A stretch of DNA of 7,816 nt. It comes from Bacillota bacterium. GTDB lineage: Bacteria > Bacillota > Bacilli > Alicyclobacillales > SLC66. Each line of letters starts with the position of its first letter. The first letter of the stretch is position 1. The notes under the pieces are model-generated. The model was not told the DNA's origin and made no database searches. It saw nothing but the letters and a program-made list of their open reading frames with translations. Location: contig JAJZCJ010000148.1 of NCBI GenBank assembly GCA_021846145.1, positions 1 to 7,816 of the forward strand. The letters are read 5' to 3'. Below, piece after piece: positions 1-5,028 of this stretch. Position numbers and translations under genes: made by a program.

Positions 1-215
1 CATTGAAGGATAGCGGTGCTTCGCTTCGGAATGTTGTATATACCAGGGTCATAGTGGCAACTCAGAATCAGACGGACTTGGTAACTACCTGGGATATGGT
101 GAAAAAGGAATTTGGAGATCATGATGTGCCAAGTACTTTGTCTGGTGTCACGGTGTTAGGCTATCCAGACCAACTAGTCGAAATCGAAGCAGTTGCTGCA
201 ATAGATGCCGAATGA
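1..215 (+). CDS. Rid/YjgF/YER057c/UK114 family protein, C-terminal part
   Basis: The gene enters from the left edge, with frame codons starting at base 3, and ends at a TGA at 213-215. About 70 residues remain of a family usually about 125-130 long. The segment 'GASLRNVVYTRVIVAT' and the closing 'LVEIEAVAAI' are the characteristic second half of the trimeric Rid fold. Archetypal RidA proteins hydrolyse reactive enamine/imine intermediates made by PLP enzymes and use an arginine in a 'PARS' motif (Arg105 in E. coli numbering). Here the equivalent stretch reads 'VPSTLSG', so that arginine appears replaced by threonine, while the glutamate equivalent to Glu120 ('VEIE') is kept. This points to a Rid subfamily other than RidA, whose substrate cannot be inferred. 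The N-terminus, start codon and promoter lie outside the window. Confidence 0.85.
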   Translation, partial: LKDSGASLRNVVYTRVIVATQNQTDLVTTWDMVKKEFGDHDVPSTLSGVTVLGYPDQLVEIEAVAAIDAE

Positions 216-459
216 TTAAAAGGCTTGTTTTCTAGCTTATTGAGCTATTGGGGGCTCCCATAATGCCTATCGGTGTTGCGTTGCATATTTATTTAACTGT
301 AAGATTGGTTGCCTTTCTCGGCAAATGGGCCATAATATGCAATAGCAACCCTAACGGAAAATGATAGGTTATACATGACGTATACATTTAAGAGCATACT
401 ATCGGCATGAGAAAATATTAGAAAACGAATGACTCATTATTTGTTCGTCCATCAAGTAC
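216..459. other. Intergenic spacer with an interrupted inverted repeat
   Basis: No coding sequence was recognised here. The arm 'gttgcgttgcatatt' at 274-288 is nearly complementary to 'aatatgcaatagcaac' at 334-349, and a small hairpin (TTGCC/GGCAA, 309-324) lies between them. No T-run follows, so a terminator is not supported. A 5-bp hairpin at 232-246 (TAGCT/AGCTA) is too weak to call. No convincing promoter for the downstream lipoprotein gene was found; 'tactat' at 397-402 is the best -10-like hexamer and lacks a good -35. Confidence 0.35.
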
Positions 460-460
460 G

Positions 461-466
461 GGAGGC
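461..466 (+). promoter_or_regulatory. Ribosome binding site deciding the GTG start of the lipoprotein
   Basis: GGAGGC lies eight bases before GTG 475. The first in-frame ATG (499) would cut off most of the signal peptide, so the GTG start is preferred. Confidence 0.8.
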
Positions 467-474
467 TAATCACT

Positions 475-1443
475 GTGAACAAAGTAATTTGGATGGTTAG
501 CATCATGATACTCAGTACATCGCTTGTGGCTGGTTGTGGCACTGCAACGGGAAATCACTTAGTGTCACCCAACAACGCCGCTGGCGGTGGAGATGGCTCC
601 AAGCCAGCTGCCAAGACTCCTTCCACTGTCCAACCAACCGGAGGAACGGGGACTGGTTCAAATGTCACAATGTCTGCTGCCAGAGCGTTAGTGAATCAAT
701 CGATGACACTCGCAAAGCAAGGAAAGGCCATCGACATTCCTTTTGCGGTGCAGCGAAATATTAGCGTTGTTCAGAATGCTTGGGGGAATCCTAACAGCCA
801 AAATGCGGCAGGTGCCGGGGTTTATTGGACGTACAGCAGTTATGGTGCCGCGTTCGGATTAAACAAAGGCGATCAGATCATGGACGTTCGATCCTACAGC
901 AGCAAACTGAAGGCCATTACGCCAGCGGATGTTACGTCGGTGCTCGGCCAATCCGGCGATATGCGGCAGACATCTGATTCTGTCATTTACATGTATCCAG
1001 CGGGTGTAGACTATCAACTGCTTTTTGTGTTCCCAAGGACCAGTAAAGGCGTCGGTAAAGCAGTCGATCACGTTTCAGTCTTCTGGCCCCAGGGTACTGT
1101 CAACTCTATGGCGGCGACACAGCCGGCACCTTCGGTCGTAATCATAAAAGCACCCGGTAGCATGGGTAGCCTGTTTACGTTCACTATTCAAAATCCACCT
1201 ACAGGATATCGACTGGTCGAGCTTGAGTGGCTTTCGAGTCAGGGGATGTCGGTGGTCAACACTTATCTACAAGCGTTTACGGGAGGAGCTAATCCAGGAT
1301 TCAGTATCAGTGTGGATGGGAAGATGAACAGTTTCATCTATCCCTCGTCGATGCGCGGCCAAACGGGAACCGTGCGCGTGATTTATCAGACTACGTCAGG
1401 TGCAGCGATGATCGGCAACAGTTCCAGCGTCATGTTGAAGTGA
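475..1443 (+). CDS. YjgB/DUF4309-type lipoprotein with extra C-terminal domain
   Basis: The 322-residue predicted lipoprotein starts at GTG 475, eight bases after GGAGGC (461-466). The signal peptide (residues 1-20, hydrophobic core VIWMVSIMILSTSLV) ends in the lipobox LVAG-Cys21, so the mature protein should be lipid-anchored on the outer face of the membrane. Residues 22-65 form a Gly/Ser/Thr/Pro-rich linker. Residues about 68-205 match the DUF4309 pattern of B. subtilis YjgB: 'MTLAKQGKAIDIPFAV', 'AWGNP', 'AFGLNKGDQIMDVRSY' and 'VDHVSVFWP'. Residues about 218-322 are a separate beta-strand-rich module not present in the roughly 190-residue YjgB, possibly a binding or structural domain. The molecular function of DUF4309 is not known to me. 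The gene appears monocistronic, with a hairpin 14 bases after the stop. Confidence 0.85.
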   Translation: MNKVIWMVSIMILSTSLVAGCGTATGNHLVSPNNAAGGGDGSKPAAKTPSTVQPTGGTGTGSNVTMSAARALVNQSMTLAKQGKAIDIPFAVQRNISVVQNAWGNPNSQNAAGAGVYWTYSSYGAAFGLNKGDQIMDVRSYSSKLKAITPADVTSVLGQSGDMRQTSDSVIYMYPAGVDYQLLFVFPRTSKGVGKAVDHVSVFWPQGTVNSMAATQPAPSVVIIKAPGSMGSLFTFTIQNPPTGYRLVELEWLSSQGMSVVNTYLQAFTGGANPGFSISVDGKMNSFIYPSSMRGQTGTVRVIYQTTSGAAMIGNSSSVMLK

Positions 1444-1456
1444 GCAGTGGTCGTAG

Positions 1457-1478
1457 CGATGAGTCCATTAACTCATCG
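1457..1478. terminator. Perfect 8-bp hairpin after the lipoprotein gene
   Basis: The arms CGATGAGT and ACTCATCG are perfectly complementary across a 6-base loop (ccatta). The hairpin starts 14 bases after the lipoprotein stop. There is no true U-tract on either side, so it may be a weak terminator, an RNA-stabilising hairpin or a protein-binding palindrome. Confidence 0.4.
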
Positions 1479-1611
1479 TTGGGCAGTGTTTCTTGCGCTA
1501 TCGGACCCTTATATGCAAGAACGGATGAGGGGCATTAGACATGACATTGGGATGCCTGTCATCAAAAACGCGAATTTGGCTGGTTCTCCCCGAAAACTAG
1601 AGGAAATTATC

Positions 1612-1839
1612 ATGGATCAAAACAATGATGTTTTGAATTCGTTAAATTGGCTTTTACAAATCATCGCGAAGAAACAGATCGCAAAGTTATCATCGAAATT
1701 CCATAACATCTACAACTTGACTGACGAAGAAGCAAAGTCAACCCTGGTTTCGGATAGTGCCTTCCGATACCTTGCATATATTTCACAGCATTTTCAGGCA
1801 GGTCACTATAATCAGCTTTGCTTTCTAAAAGAGCTTTAG
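1612..1839 (+). CDS. Small unrecognised ORF, probably a 5' gene fragment
   Basis: The ATG at 1612 follows AGAGGAA (1599-1605) by six bases, a good ribosome site and better than anything near the in-frame GTG at 1447. The first ~45 residues ('MDQNNDVLNSLNWLLQ', then 'KLSSKFHNIYNLTDEEAKS') are rich in Leu, Lys and Asn and look like a genuine helical small protein. The remaining ~30 residues are the exact antisense of the truncated ADP-ribosylglycohydrolase on the other strand, so they were probably acquired when two unrelated sequences were joined near 1742-1750. I do not recognise the family. The most likely reading is the 5' end of a gene whose 3' part was lost in a deletion or rearrangement. 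It is possible that nothing here is translated. Confidence 0.4.
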   Translation: MDQNNDVLNSLNWLLQIIAKKQIAKLSSKFHNIYNLTDEEAKSTLVSDSAFRYLAYISQHFQAGHYNQLCFLKEL

Positions 1840-1969
1840 CTATTGCCAAAGACATGATGGAGTCATCTGTAACACTGCATTTATAAGTCAGGAAGTCAAA
1901 CTGCTTGCTCCTGTTATTATTCCATTCAAAACGGGAACCGACGATGTCCCCGATAATTGCTCCTAACAT
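1661..1969 (-). pseudogene. ADP-ribosylglycohydrolase family protein, truncated after N-terminal third
   Basis: The minus-strand ATG at 1969 is preceded by a near-perfect AGGAGGTG site four bases away. The first ~73 residues are typical of the ARH/DraG fold: 'MLGAIIGDIVGSRFEWNNN' at the N-terminus, and 'TDDSIM' at residues 34-39, the metal-binding Thr-Asp-Asp motif of ADP-ribosyl-hydrolases that remove ADP-ribose from proteins or small molecules. After 'IGRHYP' (residues 68-73) the expected glycine-rich continuation is absent. The frame runs through unrelated sequence to a TGA at 1661, giving about 102 residues against about 250 or more expected. The protein lacks the later active-site motifs and is almost certainly inactive. 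It lies ten bases downstream of the HNH stop codon, so the two genes formed one transcription unit. The N-terminal assignment is strong; the truncation point is judged from memory of the family. Confidence 0.75.
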
Positions 1970-1973
1970 GGCG

Positions 1974-1982
1974 CACCTCCTA
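1974..1982 (-). promoter_or_regulatory. Ribosome site overlapping the HNH stop codon
   Basis: Read on the minus strand, the stop TAG of the HNH frame (1982-1980) is embedded in TAGGAGGTG, which serves the ATG at 1969. Such overlap normally indicates co-transcribed, translationally coupled genes. Confidence 0.75.
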
Positions 1983-2327
1983 TTTGCAGTAAGACAGTAA
2001 CCGGTCGAGAGTATAATGTAAGGCACATGCATCCAGCGCTGTCTTACGGTCGTTATAAAGCATTGTAAAAATAGGTTTTTTATCTTCAAACCTTCCGTAA
2101 TGAAGAAGGTTGTGACAGTGGCTACAAAGTGAAGCCATGTTCTCCAGAACATCGAGTGAATAAGTAAACTCTCTGTACTTGCATATCGATATAAGATGGT
2201 GAGGATCAGTGTAGGGCTTTCCATTCTTGCGAAGAAAGGTACGGTCTGCCGGATCATACTCACACAAGAAGCCAGCTTTGATATGTCGCTGGATGCCAAT
2301 GCTTAATACTTCTCGATCAATCTTATC
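1980..2327 (-). pseudogene. HNH endonuclease domain, N-terminally truncated or fused
   Basis: The open frame runs from just after a stop at 2330-2328 to TAG at 1982-1980. A TTG at 2267 would give 95 residues, but the frame reads on upstream without ATG or GTG. From 'LCEYDPADRTF' the protein matches HNH nucleases of the 'CEYD...PHHLI...LENMASLC..CH' type. Counting from the TTG, the ββα-metal elements are His23-His24, Asn43 and the CSHCH motif ending at His52, followed by a helical tail. The 15-16 codons before the HNH part ('KIDREVLSIGIQRHI') fit better as the tail of the AbiEi-type protein encoded just upstream, so the present frame seems to be a chance junction of two genes. No ribosome site precedes any possible start. 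The domain residues are intact, but productive translation is doubtful. HNH domains occur in defence and mobile-element nucleases; no target is inferred. Confidence 0.7.
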
Positions 2328-2787
2328 TTATTTGCATATATCGAATATCACAAATTTTACGCTCTTTATTATAGATCCGAATTTTCGCTCCACCCATTTC
2401 AAATTCATCCACATCAATTTCAATATATTTACTTTCCAAATAAAGGGGGATGATCGGGGGATAGACAATGTTAAACTGTTGCTTTGAGATATTTTTATCT
2501 ATGGCAAGCTGCCAATTTACAGGGATGCGGTCAGTATAGCCATAATAAAGAAGAGCGCTCTCAAGGTAAATGATTGCAGTCGGAAATAGCCACGCGATTA
2601 CAACCTCGTCTGGAACAGATTGCTCAGCCAAGTGGTAAACTACGAATTTCAATTTAGTCAGTACATTTTCGATCACAATCCGTAGAATTTGGCGACTGTT
2701 CAGGCCTACGGCACAGAGCTCGGAGATTTTTTATGATTCTGCCGTCTTCTTCAAAATGTTTTTGTAGTTAAACAATTGAAAGCACAT
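2281..2787 (-). pseudogene. AbiEi-type (type IV toxin-antitoxin) antitoxin/regulator, decayed
   Basis: Minus-strand frames together resemble an AbiEi family antitoxin, a winged-helix regulator plus C-terminal domain paired with a nucleotidyltransferase toxin in type IV TA/abortive-infection systems. From ATG 2787 the frame reads 'NILKKTAES', then a TAA stop (2733-2731), then 'KISELCAVGLNSRQILRIV', the expected N-terminal helix-turn-helix. It continues through 'FPTAIIYLESALLYYGYTDR' and 'IYNKERKICDIRY'. Two small tandem duplications then shift the frame: an extra AT near 2337-2340 and a doubled ATCTT at 2320-2329 (plus strand). Removing both restores 'RYANKIDREV', the family's usual continuation. 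After about 2281 the sequence becomes HNH. The longest surviving piece (GTG 2676 to 2323, 117 residues) lacks the N-terminal reading helix. No AbiEii toxin gene is visible. Confidence 0.7.
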
Positions 2788-3143
2788 TTTCTGCTTTTGT
2801 TGACATTAGCAGATAATTTGGCGTTATTATCGCATGTAACCAACGCTTTTAATCGAACTCCTTTGCTCGATTGTTTATTCCAGTTCCATGATTGACTGCT
2901 TTCGGTTTGTATTTTTTCAATTTCAGAATGCAATATTTTGACGAAATTAGTTTAATTCTCTGTGTTGGTATTTTTTAAAAATAGAATTTACAACAATGAT
3001 GCATTTTTTTCAAGCCTTAACACCTCAGATGACTCCCCAGATAGGACGGGGGGCCGTTTTATATTCTGTATCCCTTGGTCATAAGACGAATTTCATTCTG
3101 CTTAAAAAATTGGTGCACAATTATTTCCACCACAATTAGAGGA
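2788..3143. other. AT-rich gene-free stretch
   Basis: No supported gene was found between the AbiEi remnant and the toxin gene. Base composition is AT-rich with several T- and A-runs, and a GGGGGG run at 3049-3054 is a local exception. A plus-strand frame from 2761 to 2916 is open and leucine-rich but has no start, overlaps the AbiEi reading and matches nothing I recognise. Any promoter for the toxin gene must lie in its right part or within the palindrome that follows; no clear -35/-10 pair was found. Confidence 0.4.
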
Positions 3144-3164
3144 ATTCCGACACTGTTGCGGAAT
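3110..3164 (+). repeat. Repeat unit copy R0, upstream of the toxin gene
   Basis: R0 contains ATTAT (3120-3124), ACAATT (3132-3137) and a 21-base imperfect palindrome at 3144-3164, arms ATTCCG/CGGAAT around 'acactgttg'. The same order and spacing occur in copy R2 downstream: ATAAT, ACAATT, then TTCCG-ACACTGTT-CGGAA. The distance from ATAAT/ATTAT to the GACACTG or GAACACTG element is 29 bases in both. The palindrome ends 21 bases before the toxin ribosome site, so it could be an operator or a 5' leader hairpin. Confidence 0.6.
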
Positions 3165-3185
3165 ACAGACTGTTAGATTACTGAT

Positions 3186-3192
3186 GGGAGGA
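3186..3192 (+). promoter_or_regulatory. Ribosome binding site deciding the toxin start
   Basis: GGGAGGA lies six bases before ATG 3199. The alternative ATG at 3184 is inside this site and has no upstream Shine-Dalgarno sequence, so 3199 is preferred. Confidence 0.85.
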
Positions 3193-3198
3193 CCAATC

Positions 3199-3810
3199 AT
3201 GTCACCACCCAAGACACCACAAAACATAGCAAACCAACTTCAGGAAATTGAGGGATTGATTCATGATTTGAAAAGTACCATAGAGAGCAAAAGTAAAAGT
3301 ACCATAGAAGACATTTGGTCTAAAAACTTGGATGAGGCCAAAGAGTTCCTTACTTGGATAATTCATAAATATAAACTCAGACGACATTCTGCTTCGAAAA
3401 ATATCTTTCAGCGTGACATATTCTACGCAAATCTCGGGTTCAACATTGGAGACGAAACTTCCAATGAACGCCCAGTTGTAATCCTACAGAACAATGCCGG
3501 CAACAGAACATCTTCTGTTACAATAGTGGCACCGATAACGACGTTTGATGGCAGTACGTTGACTCAGGATCAAACAGGGAAATACTTCATAGAGTGGGTT
3601 GAAGATGGGGTTATGAAATCTAGACCATTGTATTATTTTGAGATACCAGTACAGGTGGAGCCCAATCCAAATCAAAACGTTACTGGTGTCATAAACGTGT
3701 CGCAGATAAGAACCATCAGCAAAAAGCGACTTCGTGGTGAATTCCTAGCCAAAATAACGATGAGTTCAAAGCAAAACGTAGATGCTGTGTTGCCTCGCTT
3801 ATTCCGGTAA
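3199..3810 (+). CDS. PemK/MazF-family endoribonuclease toxin with N-terminal helical extension
   Basis: The 203-residue protein uses ATG 3199, chosen by its ribosome site. Residues about 8-60 are charged and helical ('NIANQLQEIEGLIHDLKST', 'DIWSKNLDEAKEFLTWII') and probably form a coiled coil or a dimerisation/antitoxin-like arm. Residues about 71-203 match MazF: 'RDIFYANLGFNIGDE', the 'ERPVVILQNN' strand with the conserved arginine at 91, 'SSVTIVAPIT' (105-114) with the catalytic-region Thr/Ser, and 'SQIRTISKKRLRG' (168-180). MazF proteins are sequence-specific mRNA interferases of roughly 110-120 residues, so this is an extended variant. No small antitoxin ORF lies directly upstream or downstream, as would be usual for a mazEF operon. 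The gene is flanked by related palindromic repeats. Either the extension restrains the toxin, or a partner is encoded elsewhere, or it is an orphan. Confidence 0.8.
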   Translation: MSPPKTPQNIANQLQEIEGLIHDLKSTIESKSKSTIEDIWSKNLDEAKEFLTWIIHKYKLRRHSASKNIFQRDIFYANLGFNIGDETSNERPVVILQNNAGNRTSSVTIVAPITTFDGSTLTQDQTGKYFIEWVEDGVMKSRPLYYFEIPVQVEPNPNQNVTGVINVSQIRTISKKRLRGEFLAKITMSSKQNVDAVLPRLFR

Positions 3811-3834
3811 CTCACACCTAACGGAAACTGGACA

Positions 3835-3863
3835 TTGCATTTCAAATAAGTGTGCAGTATAAT
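3835..3863 (+). promoter_or_regulatory. Candidate sigma-A promoter leading into the palindromic repeats
   Basis: TTGCAT (3835-3840), a 17-base spacer and a consensus TATAAT (3858-3863) read rightwards. No ORF follows, so it would transcribe the palindrome array at 3881-4060, perhaps as a small RNA. The -35 matches consensus poorly. Confidence 0.45.
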
Positions 3864-3940
3864 GCGTTTATAACAAACGGTGGCTGAACACTGTTCCGCC
3901 AAAGAATTACTTTCCAGCGACCAGCATACTATGTTGGTCA
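3843..3940 (+). repeat. Repeat unit copy R1, first of two downstream tandem copies
   Basis: The shared landmarks in order are TCAAATA (3842-3848), ATAAT (3859-3863), AACAA, and a 21-base palindrome centred on C 3891 (3881-3901, core GAACACTGTTC, one arm mismatch). A second 21-base palindrome is centred on C 3929 (3919-3939, arms GACCAGCATA/TATGTTGGTC with one G-U pair), followed by 'attttc'. The second palindrome with its T-rich tail resembles a short terminator. Confidence 0.6.
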
Positions 3941-3954
3941 TTTTCATGTGTACT

Positions 3955-4070
3955 TTTCTCAAATATGCGTCATAATATGTATCAACAATTGATTTGTTCC
4001 GAACACTGTTCGGAACGTGCTCAACCAAACGTGCACCGGGCCGACATGCTATGTCGGCTAATTTTATTTC
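3955..4070 (+). repeat. Repeat unit copy R2, second downstream tandem copy
   Basis: This is a diverged copy of R1 shifted by about 115-120 bases: TCAAATA (3959-3965), ATAAT (3972-3976), AACAATT, then a perfect-armed 21-base palindrome at 3996-4016 (arms GTTCCGAACA/TGTTCGGAAC, centre C). A second palindrome follows at 4040-4058 (GCCGACAT/ATGTCGGC) and then 'taattttattt'. The arms differ between R1 and R2 but stay self-complementary, which is the signature of conserved pairing rather than of conserved sequence. Confidence 0.65.
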
Positions 4071-4434
4071 GATATTGGCCAAAAAGCGTCGGAGATGCAC
4101 AGCACATCTATATACAAATGGTTCTCCCGATATACCGGAGGAGCCATTCTCACATCAAGGTCGTGAATCATCTAATCTCATCTGACGAGCGACACGCAGC
4201 ACTCCACATGTGTCGAGTTTGAAACTTAGGCCCCCTCCCGCAAGAAGAGCATCGCAGCATCTACTCATAACTCAATCCTCCGCTTTACCACTACTTGTAA
4301 TGCAGTTCGCCGCATCACATTTAAAGAGATAGTCGACGCTGATAAGGTACACTGCGCCAAGCGTTCAGAGCCTTGAGTTTAAAAAATCCACTTAAGATAG
4401 ATTTGCAATTGATTTGCAAAGGCCTTCACCCAAA
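4071..4434. other. Gene-free stretch between palindrome array and tRNA remnant
   Basis: No credible gene was found. An imperfect inverted repeat at 4118-4147 (ATGGTTCTCC/GGAGGAGCCAT, one bulge and wobble pairs) may be a further, unrelated hairpin. The rest shows no promoter, repeat or coding signal that I can support. Confidence 0.4.
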
Positions 4435-4435
4435 C

Positions 4436-4471
4436 AAAAAACGCGAGCTCTCAAATATCTGAGAACCCGCG
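4436..4471 (-). terminator. Strong rho-independent terminator downstream of the tRNA-like remnant
   Basis: On the minus strand a 12-bp stem (CGCGGGTTCTCA/TGAGAGCTCGCG, two G-U pairs, 6-base loop) is followed directly by TTTTTTG. This is a textbook intrinsic terminator. Its place about 20 bases after the tRNA-like 3' end suggests it was the native terminator of the tRNA gene. Confidence 0.9.
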
Positions 4472-4490
4472 CGGTTATCGGTTTTTCTGA

Positions 4491-4539
4491 TGCACCCGAC
4501 AGGACTCGAACCTGTGCAAGACGCGGTTTAGGAAACCGT
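4491..4539 (-). tRNA. tRNA-Arg(CCT)-like 3' remnant, probable attachment site
   Basis: On the minus strand, 4515-4499 forms a perfect T-arm: stem ACAGG/CCTGT and loop TTCGAGT. It is followed by a 3' acceptor strand CGGGTGC (4498-4492) and discriminator A. Upstream, 4539-4523 forms an anticodon-like hairpin with loop TTCCTAA, anticodon CCT (Arg, AGG codon). The 5' acceptor GCACCCG and a normal D-arm are missing at the expected distance, and the variable region is 7 rather than 5 bases, so this is not a functional gene. A tRNA 3' end without its 5' half, beside a terminator and direct repeats, is what remains at the distal end of an element integrated into a tRNA gene. The intact tRNA would then lie further right. 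Confidence 0.65.
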
Positions 4540-4572
4540 TTTGCATCGTATTATCCAGTTCTATACAATTAA

Positions 4573-4632
4573 ATATCGTTGATTTAACGGGATTTTTGAG
4601 GGTCTGAGTTTCCATATCGTTGTATATCGTCG
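4573..4632. repeat. Three direct repeats ATATCGTTG beside the tRNA remnant
   Basis: ATATCGTT-G occurs at 4573-4581 and 4614-4622, and ATATCGTCG at 4624-4632, all in the same orientation. They lie 35-95 bases from the tRNA-like 3' end. Short direct repeats near an att core often serve as arm-type binding sites for tyrosine recombinases. That role is inferred here from position alone. Confidence 0.5.
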
Positions 4633-4639
4633 TATAACT

Positions 4640-4998
4640 TTTGAGAGGAGGAGACCCACGGAGGTGACCCACAAAAAAACGAAGGGACAAATGCACTCAA
4701 GGAGTGGACATCTTCATTATAAGCTATGTATGCCCCGAAAAAACAAAACGGAGCATTAAATTATCCAATTTTTATAGGCTTGGGATCAGGTTGAAAAAAT
4801 TATAACCACTACGCATCATAAAAGTTGATTGCGTTCACTGATTTTCCGTAGGTAAAATAGCTGAGTTGATGGATAACTAATTATTCACAATGCGTTGATT
4901 AAAATATTGTTCTTCAATAGAGATATATTGTAGATATAAACGGGAAACTCGTACAAAGGGATACTTACTTATTCCGATGCCAGTCCGCTAAACTCCAT
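4640..4998. other. Gene-free, AT-rich stretch
   Basis: No supported gene was found. Small inverted repeats are present: CACTC/GAGTG at 4694-4706, and ATGCCCCG/CGGAGCAT around an A-rich loop near 4730-4757 with one mismatch. Neither has a proper U-tract in a position that would make a terminator. Confidence 0.35.
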
Positions 4999-5028
4999 AA
5001 AAAAATAGGACCTCCTAAGTAAAGGTCC
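4999..5028 (-). terminator. Intrinsic terminator of the two-gene minus operon
   Basis: On the minus strand, stem GGACCT/AGGTCC (5028-5023 and 5013-5008) is followed by TATTTTTTT. The TAG stop codon of the upstream gene sits inside the hairpin loop side, so the gene ends within its own terminator. Confidence 0.8.

Noticed and set aside
1447..1611. Extension of the 1612 ORF back to GTG 1447
   Set aside because: No ribosome site precedes the GTG, the frame runs through the 1457-1478 hairpin, and the ATG at 1612 has a good site.
1970..2299. Upstream extension of the ADP-ribosylglycohydrolase frame to 2299
   Set aside because: It is out of frame with and overlaps the HNH domain, and the strong ribosome site sets the start at 1969.
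2761..2916. Leucine-rich plus-strand frame that reminded me of a transposase piece
   Set aside because: There is no start, it ends within 52 codons, it overlaps the better-supported AbiEi N-terminus, and no transposase motif can be named.
350..3827. Shared 11-mer CCTAACGGAAA at 350-360 and 3817-3827
   Set aside because: Several 11-base matches are expected by chance in a window this size, and the flanks do not align.
3672..4100. ORFs on both strands across the palindrome array
   Set aside because: They are shadows of the toxin gene and the palindromes, without ribosome sites or recognisable motifs.
4475..4696. Minus-strand 73-codon ORF
   Set aside because: It reads straight through the tRNA-like 3' end and the direct repeats, so it is a chance frame.
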